From assembly GCA_016213865.1 (NCBI GenBank), contig JACQZL010000318.1, positions 1 through 8,473 of the forward strand: a stretch of 8,473 nucleotides of DNA, written 5' to 3'. The translations under genes were made by a program, and so were the position numbers. Source of the DNA: Candidatus Rifleibacteriota bacterium (GTDB lineage Bacteria > UBP17 > UBA6191 > JACPRK01). The notes beneath the pieces were generated by a model. That model was not told the origin of the DNA and did no database searches. It saw only the letters and a list, made by a program, of their open reading frames with translations. Below, in pieces: positions 1 through 6,695 of the stretch (position 1 is its first letter; every line of letters begins with the position of its first letter).

Positions 1-1
1 C

Positions 2-754
2 AACGTCTTCCGGATGCGCCTGCTCGGGGCCGAGGTCTCAGGGGTCGACACCGGCAGCCGCACGCTCAAGGACGCAATCAACGAGGCGATCCGCGACTGG
101 CTCTCGAACCTCGACACGACGCACTACCTGCTGGGCTCGGTGCTGGGACCGCACCCGTACCCGATGATGGTGCGCGACTTCCAGGCCGTCATCGGCCGCG
201 AGACCCGGCGCCAGATCATCGAAGCCGAGGGCCGGCTGCCCGATTGCATCGTCGCGTGCGTGGGTGGCGGCTCGAACGCCATCGGCATCTTCCACGACTT
301 CCTGCCGGAGCTCAGCGTGGACCTGATCGGCGTCGAGGCGGCGGGCCGCGGACTTTCGACGGGCCAGCACGCGGCGCGGTTCGCCGGCGGGGCAGCGGGC
401 GTGCTGCACGGGTGTCGGACGTACGTCCTGCAGGACGGCGACGGCCAGATCGGGGCGACCCACTCGGTCTCGGCCGGTCTCGACTATCCGGCCATCGGCC
501 CCGAGCACGCCCACCTCCACGACGTGGGCCGAGTGAGATTCACGGCGGCCACGGACAGCGAGGCGCTGGAGGCCTTCGATCTCCTGGCGAGGCTGGAGGG
601 CATCTTGCCCGCCCTCGAGAGCGCCCACGCGCTGGCCCACGCGCTGCGCCGGGCACCCACGTTGCGCCCCGGCTCGGTGGTCGTCGTCAACCTGTCGGGC
701 CGTGGCGACAAGGACCTGCAGACGGTCGCCCGCGAACGGGGGATGGCGCCGTAA
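2..754 (+). CDS. trpB: Tryptophan synthase beta subunit, C-terminal part (5' end outside window)
   Basis: TrpB condenses indole, passed from TrpA, with L-serine on a PLP cofactor to give L-tryptophan in the cytosolic alpha2beta2 complex. The reading frame is open from base 2 ([11 protein letters not shown]), a typical mid-protein TrpB stretch, so the ATG at 14 is an internal methionine and not the start. The 250 visible residues include the glycine-rich PLP-phosphate loop [10 protein letters not shown], the GVEAAG segment, the [16 protein letters not shown] segment and the C-terminal NLSGRGDKD motif with the serine that contacts the PLP ring nitrogen. The N-terminal part with the PLP-binding lysine lies upstream of the window. 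The stop TAA directly abuts the ATG of trpA (TAAATG), as in coupled trpBA pairs. Identification is secure; only the true start is unseen. Confidence 0.97.
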   Translation, partial: NVFRMRLLGAEVSGVDTGSRTLKDAINEAIRDWLSNLDTTHYLLGSVLGPHPYPMMVRDFQAVIGRETRRQIIEAEGRLPDCIVACVGGGSNAIGIFHDFLPELSVDLIGVEAAGRGLSTGQHAARFAGGAAGVLHGCRTYVLQDGDGQIGATHSVSAGLDYPAIGPEHAHLHDVGRVRFTAATDSEALEAFDLLARLEGILPALESAHALAHALRRAPTLRPGSVVVVNLSGRGDKDLQTVARERGMAP

Positions 755-1591
755 ATGGCCGGCATCCAGACACGAGAGAGCCTATTGACCCGTAGCATCC
801 GCGCGGCCGTTTCGGCTGGAGACCGCGCCTTCGTCCCCTTCCTGGCCGCCGGCTATCCGGACCTGGCGGCATCCGAGGCCGCACTGTGGGCCGTGGCGGA
901 AGCCGGGGCCGACGCCGTCGAGGTCGGCGTCCCGTTCGGCGATTCGCTCGCCGACGGGCCCGTGGTCCAGGGAGCCTACCACGCCGCGTTGGCCGGAGGG
1001 ACGACGGTGGCCCGCGTCCTCGAGCTGGTTTCCCGGCTGAAGCGTCGCGGCTTCCCGCCGGTCGTCCTGATGGTCGCGTACAACCTCATCCACCGGGCCG
1101 GCCTGGAGGAGTTCGCGGCCAGGGCGCGCGACGCCGGGGCGGATGCGCTCCTGCCTCCCGACCTGCCGGTCGAGGAGTGGCCCCCTCTGGCCGCGGCGCT
1201 CGAGAAAGCCGGTCTGGACGGCATCCGGCTGGTGGCCCCGACCACCCCCGCGGCCCGCCTGGGTCGGATCCTGGAGGCCGCGACGGGCTTCGTCTACTAC
1301 GTCTCGCAAAAAGGCGTGACCGGCGCGAGAGACCACCTGCCCGCGGGTCTTGCGGCCGCCGTCACGGCCGTGCGCCGCCAGAGCGACCTCCCGGTGGTCG
1401 TGGGGTTCGGCATCTCCACGCCCGAACAGGCTGCCACCGTCGGGCGAGTCGCGGACGGTCTCGTCGTGGGCAGCGCCCTGGTCCGGACCCTCGACGCGGA
1501 CGGCCGGCTCGACCGGCTCTCGGCGCTGGCGACCGAGCTGCGCCGCGCCCTGCGAGGTCTGGGCCCCAACCCTCCCCTGGACTGCCCATGA
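755..1591 (+). CDS. trpA: Tryptophan synthase alpha subunit
   Basis: TrpA cleaves indole-3-glycerol phosphate to indole and glyceraldehyde-3-phosphate and channels indole to TrpB. The 278-residue product is of normal family length (about 265-280) and is a TIM barrel. The catalytic pair is visible as Glu56 (VEVGVPF) and Asp67 (LADGP), 11 residues apart as in Salmonella Glu49/Asp60. Also present are YYVSQKGVTGAR (loop 6 region) and the phosphate-binding VGFGIS and VVGSALV segments near the C-terminus. The usual PFSDP reads PFGDS here, and the usual YYNP-type loop reads AYNLIH. These are neighbouring substitutions, and the catalytic residues themselves are kept. The ATG follows the trpB stop with no gap, and a weak GGGGGA lies about 11 bases upstream, so translation is probably coupled. 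The stop overlaps the polA start (ATGA). Confidence 0.96.
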   Translation: MAGIQTRESLLTRSIRAAVSAGDRAFVPFLAAGYPDLAASEAALWAVAEAGADAVEVGVPFGDSLADGPVVQGAYHAALAGGTTVARVLELVSRLKRRGFPPVVLMVAYNLIHRAGLEEFAARARDAGADALLPPDLPVEEWPPLAAALEKAGLDGIRLVAPTTPAARLGRILEAATGFVYYVSQKGVTGARDHLPAGLAAAVTAVRRQSDLPVVVGFGISTPEQAATVGRVADGLVVGSALVRTLDADGRLDRLSALATELRRALRGLGPNPPLDCP

Positions 1592-4275
1592 AACGCATCT
1601 TCCTGTTCGACGCCCACTCGCTCCTCTATCGGGCCCACTTCGCGTTCCTGAGCACGCCCCTGATCACCAGCAAGGGGCTGCACACGAGCGCGGTCTTCGG
1701 GTTCGTCAACATGCTGTTCAGCGTCCTGGAGCGCGAAAAGCCGGACTACGTCGCCATCGCCTTCGACAAGAGCCGCCAGACGTTCCGCACGAAGCTCTAC
1801 CCCGAGTACAAGGCGAACCGGGCCGAGACACCGCCCGAGTTGAAGGCGCAGTTCCCGTACGCCCGGGACGTCGTCCGGGCGCTGAACGTGCCGGTCGTCG
1901 AATCGGACGACTTCGAGGCCGACGACCTTCTGGGGGCGATGGCTCGCCGGTTCTCCTCGCCCGAAGTCCAGGCGGTCATCGTGACGGGCGACCGCGACGC
2001 GCTCCAGTTGGTCGGCCCCAGGGTCAGCGTCATGATGACCAAGAAGGGCACGCAGGAGACGATCCTCTACGACCCGGCGCGGGTTCAGGCCGACTTCGGC
2101 GTTCGCCCCGACCAGATCGTGGACGTCAAGGCACTGCAAGGCGACCCGAGCGACAACATCCCCGGAGTCCCGGGGGTCGGCCCCAAGACCGCCACGAAGC
2201 TCATCAGCGAGCACGGCACCCTCGACGGCGTCTACGCCAGGCTGGCCACGGTGAAGGGCAAGCTGCACGAGAACCTCGAGCAGCACAAGGACCTGGCGTA
2301 CCTCTCTCGCGAGCTGGCCCGCATCCGCGTCGACCTCGATCCCGGCATCTCGCTCGAGGACTGCGCCCCGCGCCCGCCCGATCGTGACGGTCTGCGCCGC
2401 CTGTTCGCCGAGCTGGAGATGCGAAAGCTGGCGTCGCTCATCGAGACCGGGCCGCAAGAGGTCTCGGCGGTCGACGCCCAGTACCGCGCCGTCCTCACGC
2501 CGGACGACTTCGAGCAGCTCCTCCGCGAGCTGGCCGGGGCGCAGGTCATCAGCCTCGACACCGAGACGACCAGCCTGCAGCCGATGGAGGCGAGCCTCGT
2601 CGGGCTCAGCCTGGCCGTTTCGGAGGGCCAGGCGCGCTACATCCCGCTTGCCCACTCCTACCTGGGAGTCCCGCCGCAACTGGACCGGAACCTGGTCCTT
2701 CGAGCCCTGGAGCCGATCCTCGCTGACAGCTCGCGCCGCCTCGTCGGGCAGAACCTCAAGTTCGACTTCATCGTCCTCGAGCGGCACGGGCTCGCTCTAC
2801 CGCCGCCGCACTTCGACACGATGGTGGCCAGCTACGTCCTCGATCCGTCCAGGATGCAGCACGGTCTCGACGCCCTGGCCCTGGAGTACCTCAACATCAG
2901 GCCGCTGGCCTACGGCGACGTCGTTCCCAGGGGCCAGACGTTCGAATCCGTGAACGTCGACACGGCCACGCGCTACTCGGGCGAGGACGCCGACCTGGCC
3001 TTGAGGATGTACCACCTGCTCCGCAACCGCCTGGAGACGACGGGACTGCTGGACCTGTTCCACCAGGTCGAGATGCCACTCTTGCCGGTCCTGGCACGGA
3101 TGGAGATGAACGGCATCGCCATCGACCCGGCCTATCTGGAGGCGCTGGGCAAGGAGCTGGCAACCGAGATCCGCACCCTGGAGCAGCGAATCCACGAACT
3201 GGCCGGGGAGCCCTTCAACGTCAACAGCCAGCCTCAACTGGCCCACATCCTCTTCGAGAAGCTCGGACTGCCGGTGATTCGCAAGACGAAGACCGGGCTG
3301 TCGACCGACGCCGCCGTCCTCGAAGAACTGGAGAAGGCCCACGGCAGCGAGCTCGCGGCCCATATCAACCGCTACCGCCACCTCGTCAAACTCAAGGGGA
3401 CCTACGTCGACACGCTGCCGCAACTGGTCAACCCCGAGACGGCGCGCATCCACACGTCCTTCAACCAGGTCGCCGCTGCCACCGGCCGGCTCTCGTCGAG
3501 CGATCCGAACCTGCAGAACATCCCGGTTCGAACCGAGCTGGGCAACCGAATCCGCAAGGCCTTCTGCCCCGACCCGCCGGGCTGGCTCTTCGTCGGGGCC
3601 GACTACAGCCAGATCGAGCTCCGGATCATGGCCCACGTGACCGGCTCGGCCGTATTGCAGGAGGCTTTCCGGACGAACGAGGACATCCACGCCCAGACGG
3701 CGAGTCTCATCTTCGGGGTCCCGCGTTCGCAGGTGGATTCCGGGATGCGCAACCGCGCCAAGACGATCAACTTCGGCATCCTCTACGGGATGGGACCCTT
3801 CGGGCTCGCAAGCCGACTGGAGCTCTCCCAGACCGAGGCCAAGGCGTTCATCGACGGCTACTTCCAGCGCCTGCCCGAGGTGAAGCGGTACATCGATTCG
3901 ACCGTCGAGTCGGCCCGCAAGGACGGGCACGTCACGACGCTCCTGGGACGCCGGCGCTTCCTGCCCGAGTTCCAGGCCTCCTCGGCCGCGCAGCGCGCCT
4001 TCGCCGAGCGCACGGCCGTCAACACGCCCATTCAGGGGACTGCCGCGGACCTCATCAAACTGGCGATGATCCGGCTCCAGCGCGAGTTGGACCAGCGCAA
4101 GATGCGCTCGCGGCTCCTGCTGCAAATCCACGACGAGCTCGTGCTCGAGTGCCCTCCCGAGGAGGCGCAAGCCGCCGGCACGCTGATGAAGCACGTGATG
4201 GAGACGGCCCTCGAGTTGAGCGTTCCCCTGGTGGCCAACGTGCGCTCCGGCACCGACTGGTCGCAGCTCAAGTAA
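1588..4275 (+). CDS. polA: DNA polymerase I (5'-nuclease, 3'-5' exonuclease, polymerase)
   Basis: Pol I removes RNA primers, fills gaps at Okazaki fragments and acts in excision repair. The product is 895 residues. The 5'-nuclease domain (about 1-290) keeps its metal-binding acids: Asp8, Asp60, Glu110/Asp112/Asp113, Asp135/Asp137, Asp186 and Asp189, the last two in GDPSDNIPGVPGVG. The proofreading domain (about 305-490) has all three Exo motifs: Asp324/Glu326 (DTE), Asn389/Asp393 (NLKFD) and Tyr463/Asp467 (YSGED). The polymerase domain has motif A DYSQIELR (Asp672), the O-helix Arg721, Lys725, Phe729 and Tyr733, and motif C HDE (Asp849). These run at a constant offset of 33 from E. coli numbering. 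Proofreading therefore looks active, unlike in Taq. The ATG overlaps the trpA stop as ATGA with no clear Shine-Dalgarno, so coupled translation is likely. The frame is open far upstream, but the family N-terminus (KRIFLFDAHSLLYRAHF) begins at this ATG. Confidence 0.97.
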   Translation: MKRIFLFDAHSLLYRAHFAFLSTPLITSKGLHTSAVFGFVNMLFSVLEREKPDYVAIAFDKSRQTFRTKLYPEYKANRAETPPELKAQFPYARDVVRALNVPVVESDDFEADDLLGAMARRFSSPEVQAVIVTGDRDALQLVGPRVSVMMTKKGTQETILYDPARVQADFGVRPDQIVDVKALQGDPSDNIPGVPGVGPKTATKLISEHGTLDGVYARLATVKGKLHENLEQHKDLAYLSRELARIRVDLDPGISLEDCAPRPPDRDGLRRLFAELEMRKLASLIETGPQEVSAVDAQYRAVLTPDDFEQLLRELAGAQVISLDTETTSLQPMEASLVGLSLAVSEGQARYIPLAHSYLGVPPQLDRNLVLRALEPILADSSRRLVGQNLKFDFIVLERHGLALPPPHFDTMVASYVLDPSRMQHGLDALALEYLNIRPLAYGDVVPRGQTFESVNVDTATRYSGEDADLALRMYHLLRNRLETTGLLDLFHQVEMPLLPVLARMEMNGIAIDPAYLEALGKELATEIRTLEQRIHELAGEPFNVNSQPQLAHILFEKLGLPVIRKTKTGLSTDAAVLEELEKAHGSELAAHINRYRHLVKLKGTYVDTLPQLVNPETARIHTSFNQVAAATGRLSSSDPNLQNIPVRTELGNRIRKAFCPDPPGWLFVGADYSQIELRIMAHVTGSAVLQEAFRTNEDIHAQTASLIFGVPRSQVDSGMRNRAKTINFGILYGMGPFGLASRLELSQTEAKAFIDGYFQRLPEVKRYIDSTVESARKDGHVTTLLGRRRFLPEFQASSAAQRAFAERTAVNTPIQGTAADLIKLAMIRLQRELDQRKMRSRLLLQIHDELVLECPPEEAQAAGTLMKHVMETALELSVPLVANVRSGTDWSQLK

Positions 4276-4276
4276 C

Positions 4277-4801
4277 GTGGACGTGAACCTCCCCGAGCCC
4301 TGCCGCACGCAAGCCGCGGGCCACGCCCCGGGCGCGGTCCAGCGGTTTACCGTCGGCAGCTTGCAGGAGTTGTCCGTGCTGGCCGCGCACCTCGCCGCGG
4401 TGCTGGAGCCAGGCCGGATCACCCTCCTTCACGGCGGTCTGGGCACGGGCAAGACGACGCTGGTGCGGGAGGTCTGCCGCGTCCTGGGCGTCCCCGCGCG
4501 GCGTGTCGTCAGCCCGTCCTTCACCCTCATCCAGGAGTACGCCGGCGGTCGCCTTCCGGTGGTCCACATCGACCTGTATCGGATCGACCCGGGCACCTCG
4601 CTCGACTCCCTCTTCCTCGAAGAGTGGCTGGAGCGGGCAGACTCCGTCGCGTTCATCGAGTGGCCCGACGCCGCCCGGCCTCACCTGCCCGCAGGTTCCG
4701 CCGAGATCTGCATCGAGTTCGGCGAGTCAGCCACGGAGCGAATCCTGACGCTCACCGGCTTTCCTCCGCTTCCGCCTCTCACGGTCCCGCCCGCCCCCTG
4801 A
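4277..4801 (+). CDS. tsaE: TsaE, tRNA t6A-modification ATPase
   Basis: TsaE is the P-loop ATPase that works with TsaB and TsaD to place threonylcarbamoyl on A37 of ANN-decoding tRNAs, in the cytosol. The 174-residue product shows the Walker A loop GLGTGKTT (Lys59), the SPSFTLIQEY segment, HIDLYR (residues 97-102) and FIEWPD with Glu128/Trp129, in family order. The GTG start is one base after the polA stop. A second in-frame GTG at 4283 is equally possible, and neither has an obvious Shine-Dalgarno. Family homology begins near residue 22 (QRFTVGSLQEL), so the first 21 residues are an extension or reflect an uncertain start. The C-terminus ends in a short proline-rich tail (PPLPPLTVPPAP). TsaB and TsaD are not in the window, which is normal because tsaE is often unlinked from them. 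Confidence 0.94.
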   Translation: MDVNLPEPCRTQAAGHAPGAVQRFTVGSLQELSVLAAHLAAVLEPGRITLLHGGLGTGKTTLVREVCRVLGVPARRVVSPSFTLIQEYAGGRLPVVHIDLYRIDPGTSLDSLFLEEWLERADSVAFIEWPDAARPHLPAGSAEICIEFGESATERILTLTGFPPLPPLTVPPAP

Positions 4802-4824
4802 CCCGGCACGAGGCCGTCCACGCC

Positions 4825-5697
4825 ATGTCCCTTCCTCTGGTCGAAGCCTGCCGGCCCAAGCAGTGGGTCAAGAACGGCTTCGTCTTCGCAGCCCTCTTCT
4901 TCTCCAAGCACCTGTCGGACCCCGGGTCCGTGATACGCAGCCTGGAGGCCTTCATCACCTTCTGCCTGCTCTCCAGCACGGTTTACCTGGTCAACGACCT
5001 GTGCGATCTCGAGGCCGACCGCGCCCATCCCTCGAAGTCCCGCCGGCCTCTTGCCAGCGGTCGTCTGGGCGTGAGCACGGCCCGGCTGGCCGCGGTGGTC
5101 CTGGCTGGAGTCGGACTGCTGCTGGCCTGGACGCTGGGCGGGGTGTTCTTCTCCGTCGCCGTGGCGTACCTGCTGCAGAACCTCGCCTATTCCCTGTGGC
5201 TCAAACGCATCGTCATCCTCGATGTGATGCTCATCTCGTGCGGCTTCCTGCTGCGGGCCATCGGCGGCGCCGTGGCGCTTCCGGTCGACATCTCGGGGTG
5301 GCTGGTGCTGTGTACCGTGATGCTCGCGCTCTTTTTGGGCTTCACCAAGCGCCGCCAGGAGATCGTCGTCCTGGGCGAGGACGCCCATCGCCACCGGGTC
5401 ACCCTGACATCCTACAACCTGCCGTTCCTGGACCAGATGATCTCGGTGGTCACGGCGTCGACCGTGATGTCCTACGCCCTCTACACCGTCAGCCCGGAGG
5501 TCGTGAACAAGCTGCAGACGACCCACATGCCGCTGACGCTGCCCTTCGTGCTCTTCGGGATCTTCCGCTACTTGTTCCTCGTGCACGTGCGGTCCGACGG
5601 CGACAATCCAACCCGGGTCGTGCTGAACGACCTGCCGCTCAAGATCAACATCGCGCTCTGGGCGACGACGGTCGGAACGATCCTCTACTGGCGCTGA
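4825..5697 (+). CDS. UbiA-family prenyltransferase, decaprenyl-phosphate phosphoribosyltransferase type
   Basis: Members of this UbiA subgroup transfer a 5-phosphoribosyl group from PRPP to a polyprenyl phosphate in the cytoplasmic membrane. In actinobacteria (Rv3806c/UbiA) this is the first step towards decaprenyl-phosphoryl-arabinose. The 290-residue product is almost wholly hydrophobic with about eight or nine membrane segments. It begins with the subgroup's RPKQWVKN signature (residues 10-17). The first Asp-rich motif is NDLCDLEAD (Asn57, Asp58, Asp61, Asp65), followed by RRPLASG. The second is DVMLISCGFLLRAIGG (Asp133, Arg144), which replaces the second DxxxD of ordinary UbiA enzymes. 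The frame is open upstream inside tsaE, but the ATG at 4825 gives the family N-terminus and starts 23 bases after the tsaE stop. The lipid acceptor and the product's fate in this organism are not shown by the sequence. It is the last gene of the block. Confidence 0.88.
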   Translation: MSLPLVEACRPKQWVKNGFVFAALFFSKHLSDPGSVIRSLEAFITFCLLSSTVYLVNDLCDLEADRAHPSKSRRPLASGRLGVSTARLAAVVLAGVGLLLAWTLGGVFFSVAVAYLLQNLAYSLWLKRIVILDVMLISCGFLLRAIGGAVALPVDISGWLVLCTVMLALFLGFTKRRQEIVVLGEDAHRHRVTLTSYNLPFLDQMISVVTASTVMSYALYTVSPEVVNKLQTTHMPLTLPFVLFGIFRYLFLVHVRSDGDNPTRVVLNDLPLKINIALWATTVGTILYWR

Positions 5698-5709
5698 GGG
5701 TGGGCCTGG

Positions 5710-5734
5710 CCCGCACGGGCAAGCACCGTGCGGG
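5710..5734 (+). terminator. GC-rich stem-loop just after the prenyltransferase gene
   Basis: A perfect 9-bp inverted repeat (CCCGCACGG at 5710-5718, CCGTGCGGG at 5726-5734) encloses a 7-base loop and starts 13 bases after the stop codon at 5697. No U-tract follows (AGACCACCCC), so it is not a canonical intrinsic terminator. It may still end transcription of the block or stabilise the 3' end of the message. Confidence 0.45.
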
Positions 5735-5811
5735 AGACCACCCCGTCCTTCGACGCCTCGTCGCCTCGTAGTCCAATCGCTTGTCGTGAAGATGGACCGC
5801 CCATGACAAAG

Positions 5812-5834
5812 CACCCGCCCCCGGGGGGCGGGTG
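5812..5834. terminator. Palindromic stem-loop between convergent genes
   Basis: This 23-base inverted repeat has perfect 11-base arms (CACCCGCCCCC and GGGGGCGGGTG) around a central G. It can fold as a 9-bp stem with a 5-base loop on either strand. It lies between the stops of the convergent genes at 5697 (+) and 5877 (minus), where a bidirectional terminator is expected. Neither side has a clear T-run (minus strand continues CTTTGTCATG), so efficiency is uncertain. Confidence 0.5.
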
Positions 5835-5876
5835 AAGATAGAAGTGAGAGACCTAGAAGCCCTTACGGGCAGGGAG

Positions 5877-6260
5877 CTAGTCGAAGGAGTCGCTTTCGAG
5901 GTCCAGCCGCTCGAAGGCGGAATCCAGAACGTGCAGCGGCCTGCTGGAGAGGATATCGGGGAAAACGAGGCTCACAGCCCCCGACTCGAACCCGCGCTGG
6001 ACGGCGCCGGGAGCGCCCACGAGCAAGAACGGTGGGACTGCCCGCCCCGCGGCCGAAGCCTCCCGGCGGGCACGGAGGAAAGCGTCGGCTTTGCCGGAGG
6101 CCGGATCCACGACCACCAAGTCCGGGGGGTTGCGAGCTGCCGATTCGGGCCGGGATGACGCCGAGGTCATGAAACGGTAGGGGCACTCGGCGCCGAGCAG
6201 TCTGACTACACGAGAGCCAGCCGATTCGTCGCCAACCCACAGGACCAATCGCTTTTGCAT
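5877..6260 (-). CDS. Stand-alone divergent receiver (CheY-like) domain protein
   Basis: The 127-residue product has the length and alternating strand/helix pattern of a response-regulator receiver domain with no output domain. Strand 1 is KRLVLWVGDE, where Asp11/Glu12 sit at the usual acidic-pair position. Strand 3 is PDLVVVD, with Asp52 at the phospho-acceptor position. Strand 4 is PPFLLVGAP, where the usual Thr/Ser is replaced. Strand 5 is GAVSLVFPD, where the invariant Lys of the Lys-Pro pair is Phe100. The missing Lys and Thr suggest a pseudo-receiver that may bind partners without normal phosphorylation switching. The ATG at 6260 is chosen for domain length, but GGAGGG directly abuts it, which is too close for an ideal ribosome site. 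TTG at 6248 (codon 5), and upstream GTG or TTG codons to 6311, remain possible. A sigma-54-like promoter lies just upstream. The gene is convergent with the prenyltransferase. Receiver assignment rests on pattern only. Confidence 0.6.
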   Translation of the reverse strand: MQKRLVLWVGDESAGSRVVRLLGAECPYRFMTSASSRPESAARNPPDLVVVDPASGKADAFLRARREASAAGRAVPPFLLVGAPGAVQRGFESGAVSLVFPDILSSRPLHVLDSAFERLDLESDSFD

Positions 6261-6285
6261 CCCTCCGGCCACGGCACGCACTCTC

Positions 6286-6301
6286 AGCAAGACTTGAACC
6301 A
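6286..6301 (-). promoter_or_regulatory. Probable sigma-54 (RpoN) promoter for the receiver-like gene
   Basis: On the minus strand TGGTTCAAGTCTTGCT matches the sigma-54 consensus TGGYACRNNNNTTGCW at 11 of its 12 specified positions; the fifth base (A to T) differs. The essential GG (6300-6299) and GC (6288-6287) are separated by exactly 10 bases. Transcription would start about 12 bases downstream, near 6275, giving a leader of about 15 bases before the ATG at 6260. This would exclude the longer upstream start codons. Sigma-54 promoters need an enhancer-binding activator, and none is encoded in the window. Confidence 0.5.
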
Positions 6302-6311
6302 CTTTCCGCAA

Positions 6312-6683
6312 GACACCGCAGGATTTGTCTAGCTGTTATTTTTGCATCAGAGGCCGTTCCGCCGTAGGCCGATACCGGGCAGACGTCCCAGGGAATTTCT
6401 CCCGGCCCACGTCAAGATCCCCCGCCCCCGGGGTTTACCCGGCTGGCGCCGAGTCCGAGCCGGCAGGGACGCCGGACCTTCCACCCTCGCGCTGCGCTCG
6501 GGCTCGCCGGAACTGGCAAGTTGCAGAATCGAGCTACGCGGATAGGCGAGCCACAAGGCTCGCAACCCGCGGCCCGGAACCCGAGGTCTGCGGGGGAGAC
6601 TTCTTCACGCCGGACGGCGGGCGGTCAGGAGGTCGCTTCTGAAGCAACCTCGCCAGGCTACGTGATGGTCACGTCAAGTCAAG
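6312..6683. other. Intergenic region without a convincing gene
   Basis: This stretch separates the receiver-like gene from the repeat cluster. Open frames here give arginine/proline-rich, low-complexity peptides with no ribosome site and no recognisable domain. It contains short GC-rich hairpins, the best being at 6537-6571. An AT-rich patch (about 6322-6348) lies just upstream of the sigma-54 site and could carry an activator site, but no clear inverted repeat is visible there. Confidence 0.6.
6537..6571 (+). other. Candidate structured RNA hairpin
   Basis: A perfect 7-bp stem (GCGAGCC at 6546-6552 with GGCTCGC at 6557-6563) closes an ACAA loop. Below it, after an internal loop (ATAG opposite AAC), a second 5-bp stem forms between CGCGG (6537-6541) and CCGCG (6567-6571). 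The layered stem in a non-coding stretch could be part of an untranslated RNA or simply a GC-rich chance fold. No known riboswitch consensus was recognised. Confidence 0.3.
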
Positions 6684-6695
6684 CCACGAAGACAC

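Noticed and set aside
1297..2787. Long minus-strand frame opposite trpA and polA
   Set aside because: It is the antisense shadow typical of high-GC genes. The plus-strand proteins carry complete family motifs.
886..4275. Much longer polA frame beginning inside trpA
   Set aside because: The upstream 234 codons are arginine-rich out-of-frame translation of trpA. The family N-terminus starts at the ATG at 1588.
5832..6158. Plus-strand 108-residue frame opposite the receiver-like gene
   Set aside because: It starts inside the palindrome, has no domain pattern, and the minus frame has clear receiver-like strand/helix periodicity.
6369..6376. GCCGATAC resembling a sigma-28 flagellar -10 box
   Set aside because: No TAAA-type -35 lies about 15 bases upstream and no gene follows.
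6325..6642. Plus-strand 105-residue frame with an early Cys-Tyr-Phe-Cys
   Set aside because: It has a TTG start, no ribosome site, an arginine/proline-rich low-complexity body and no recognisable domain.
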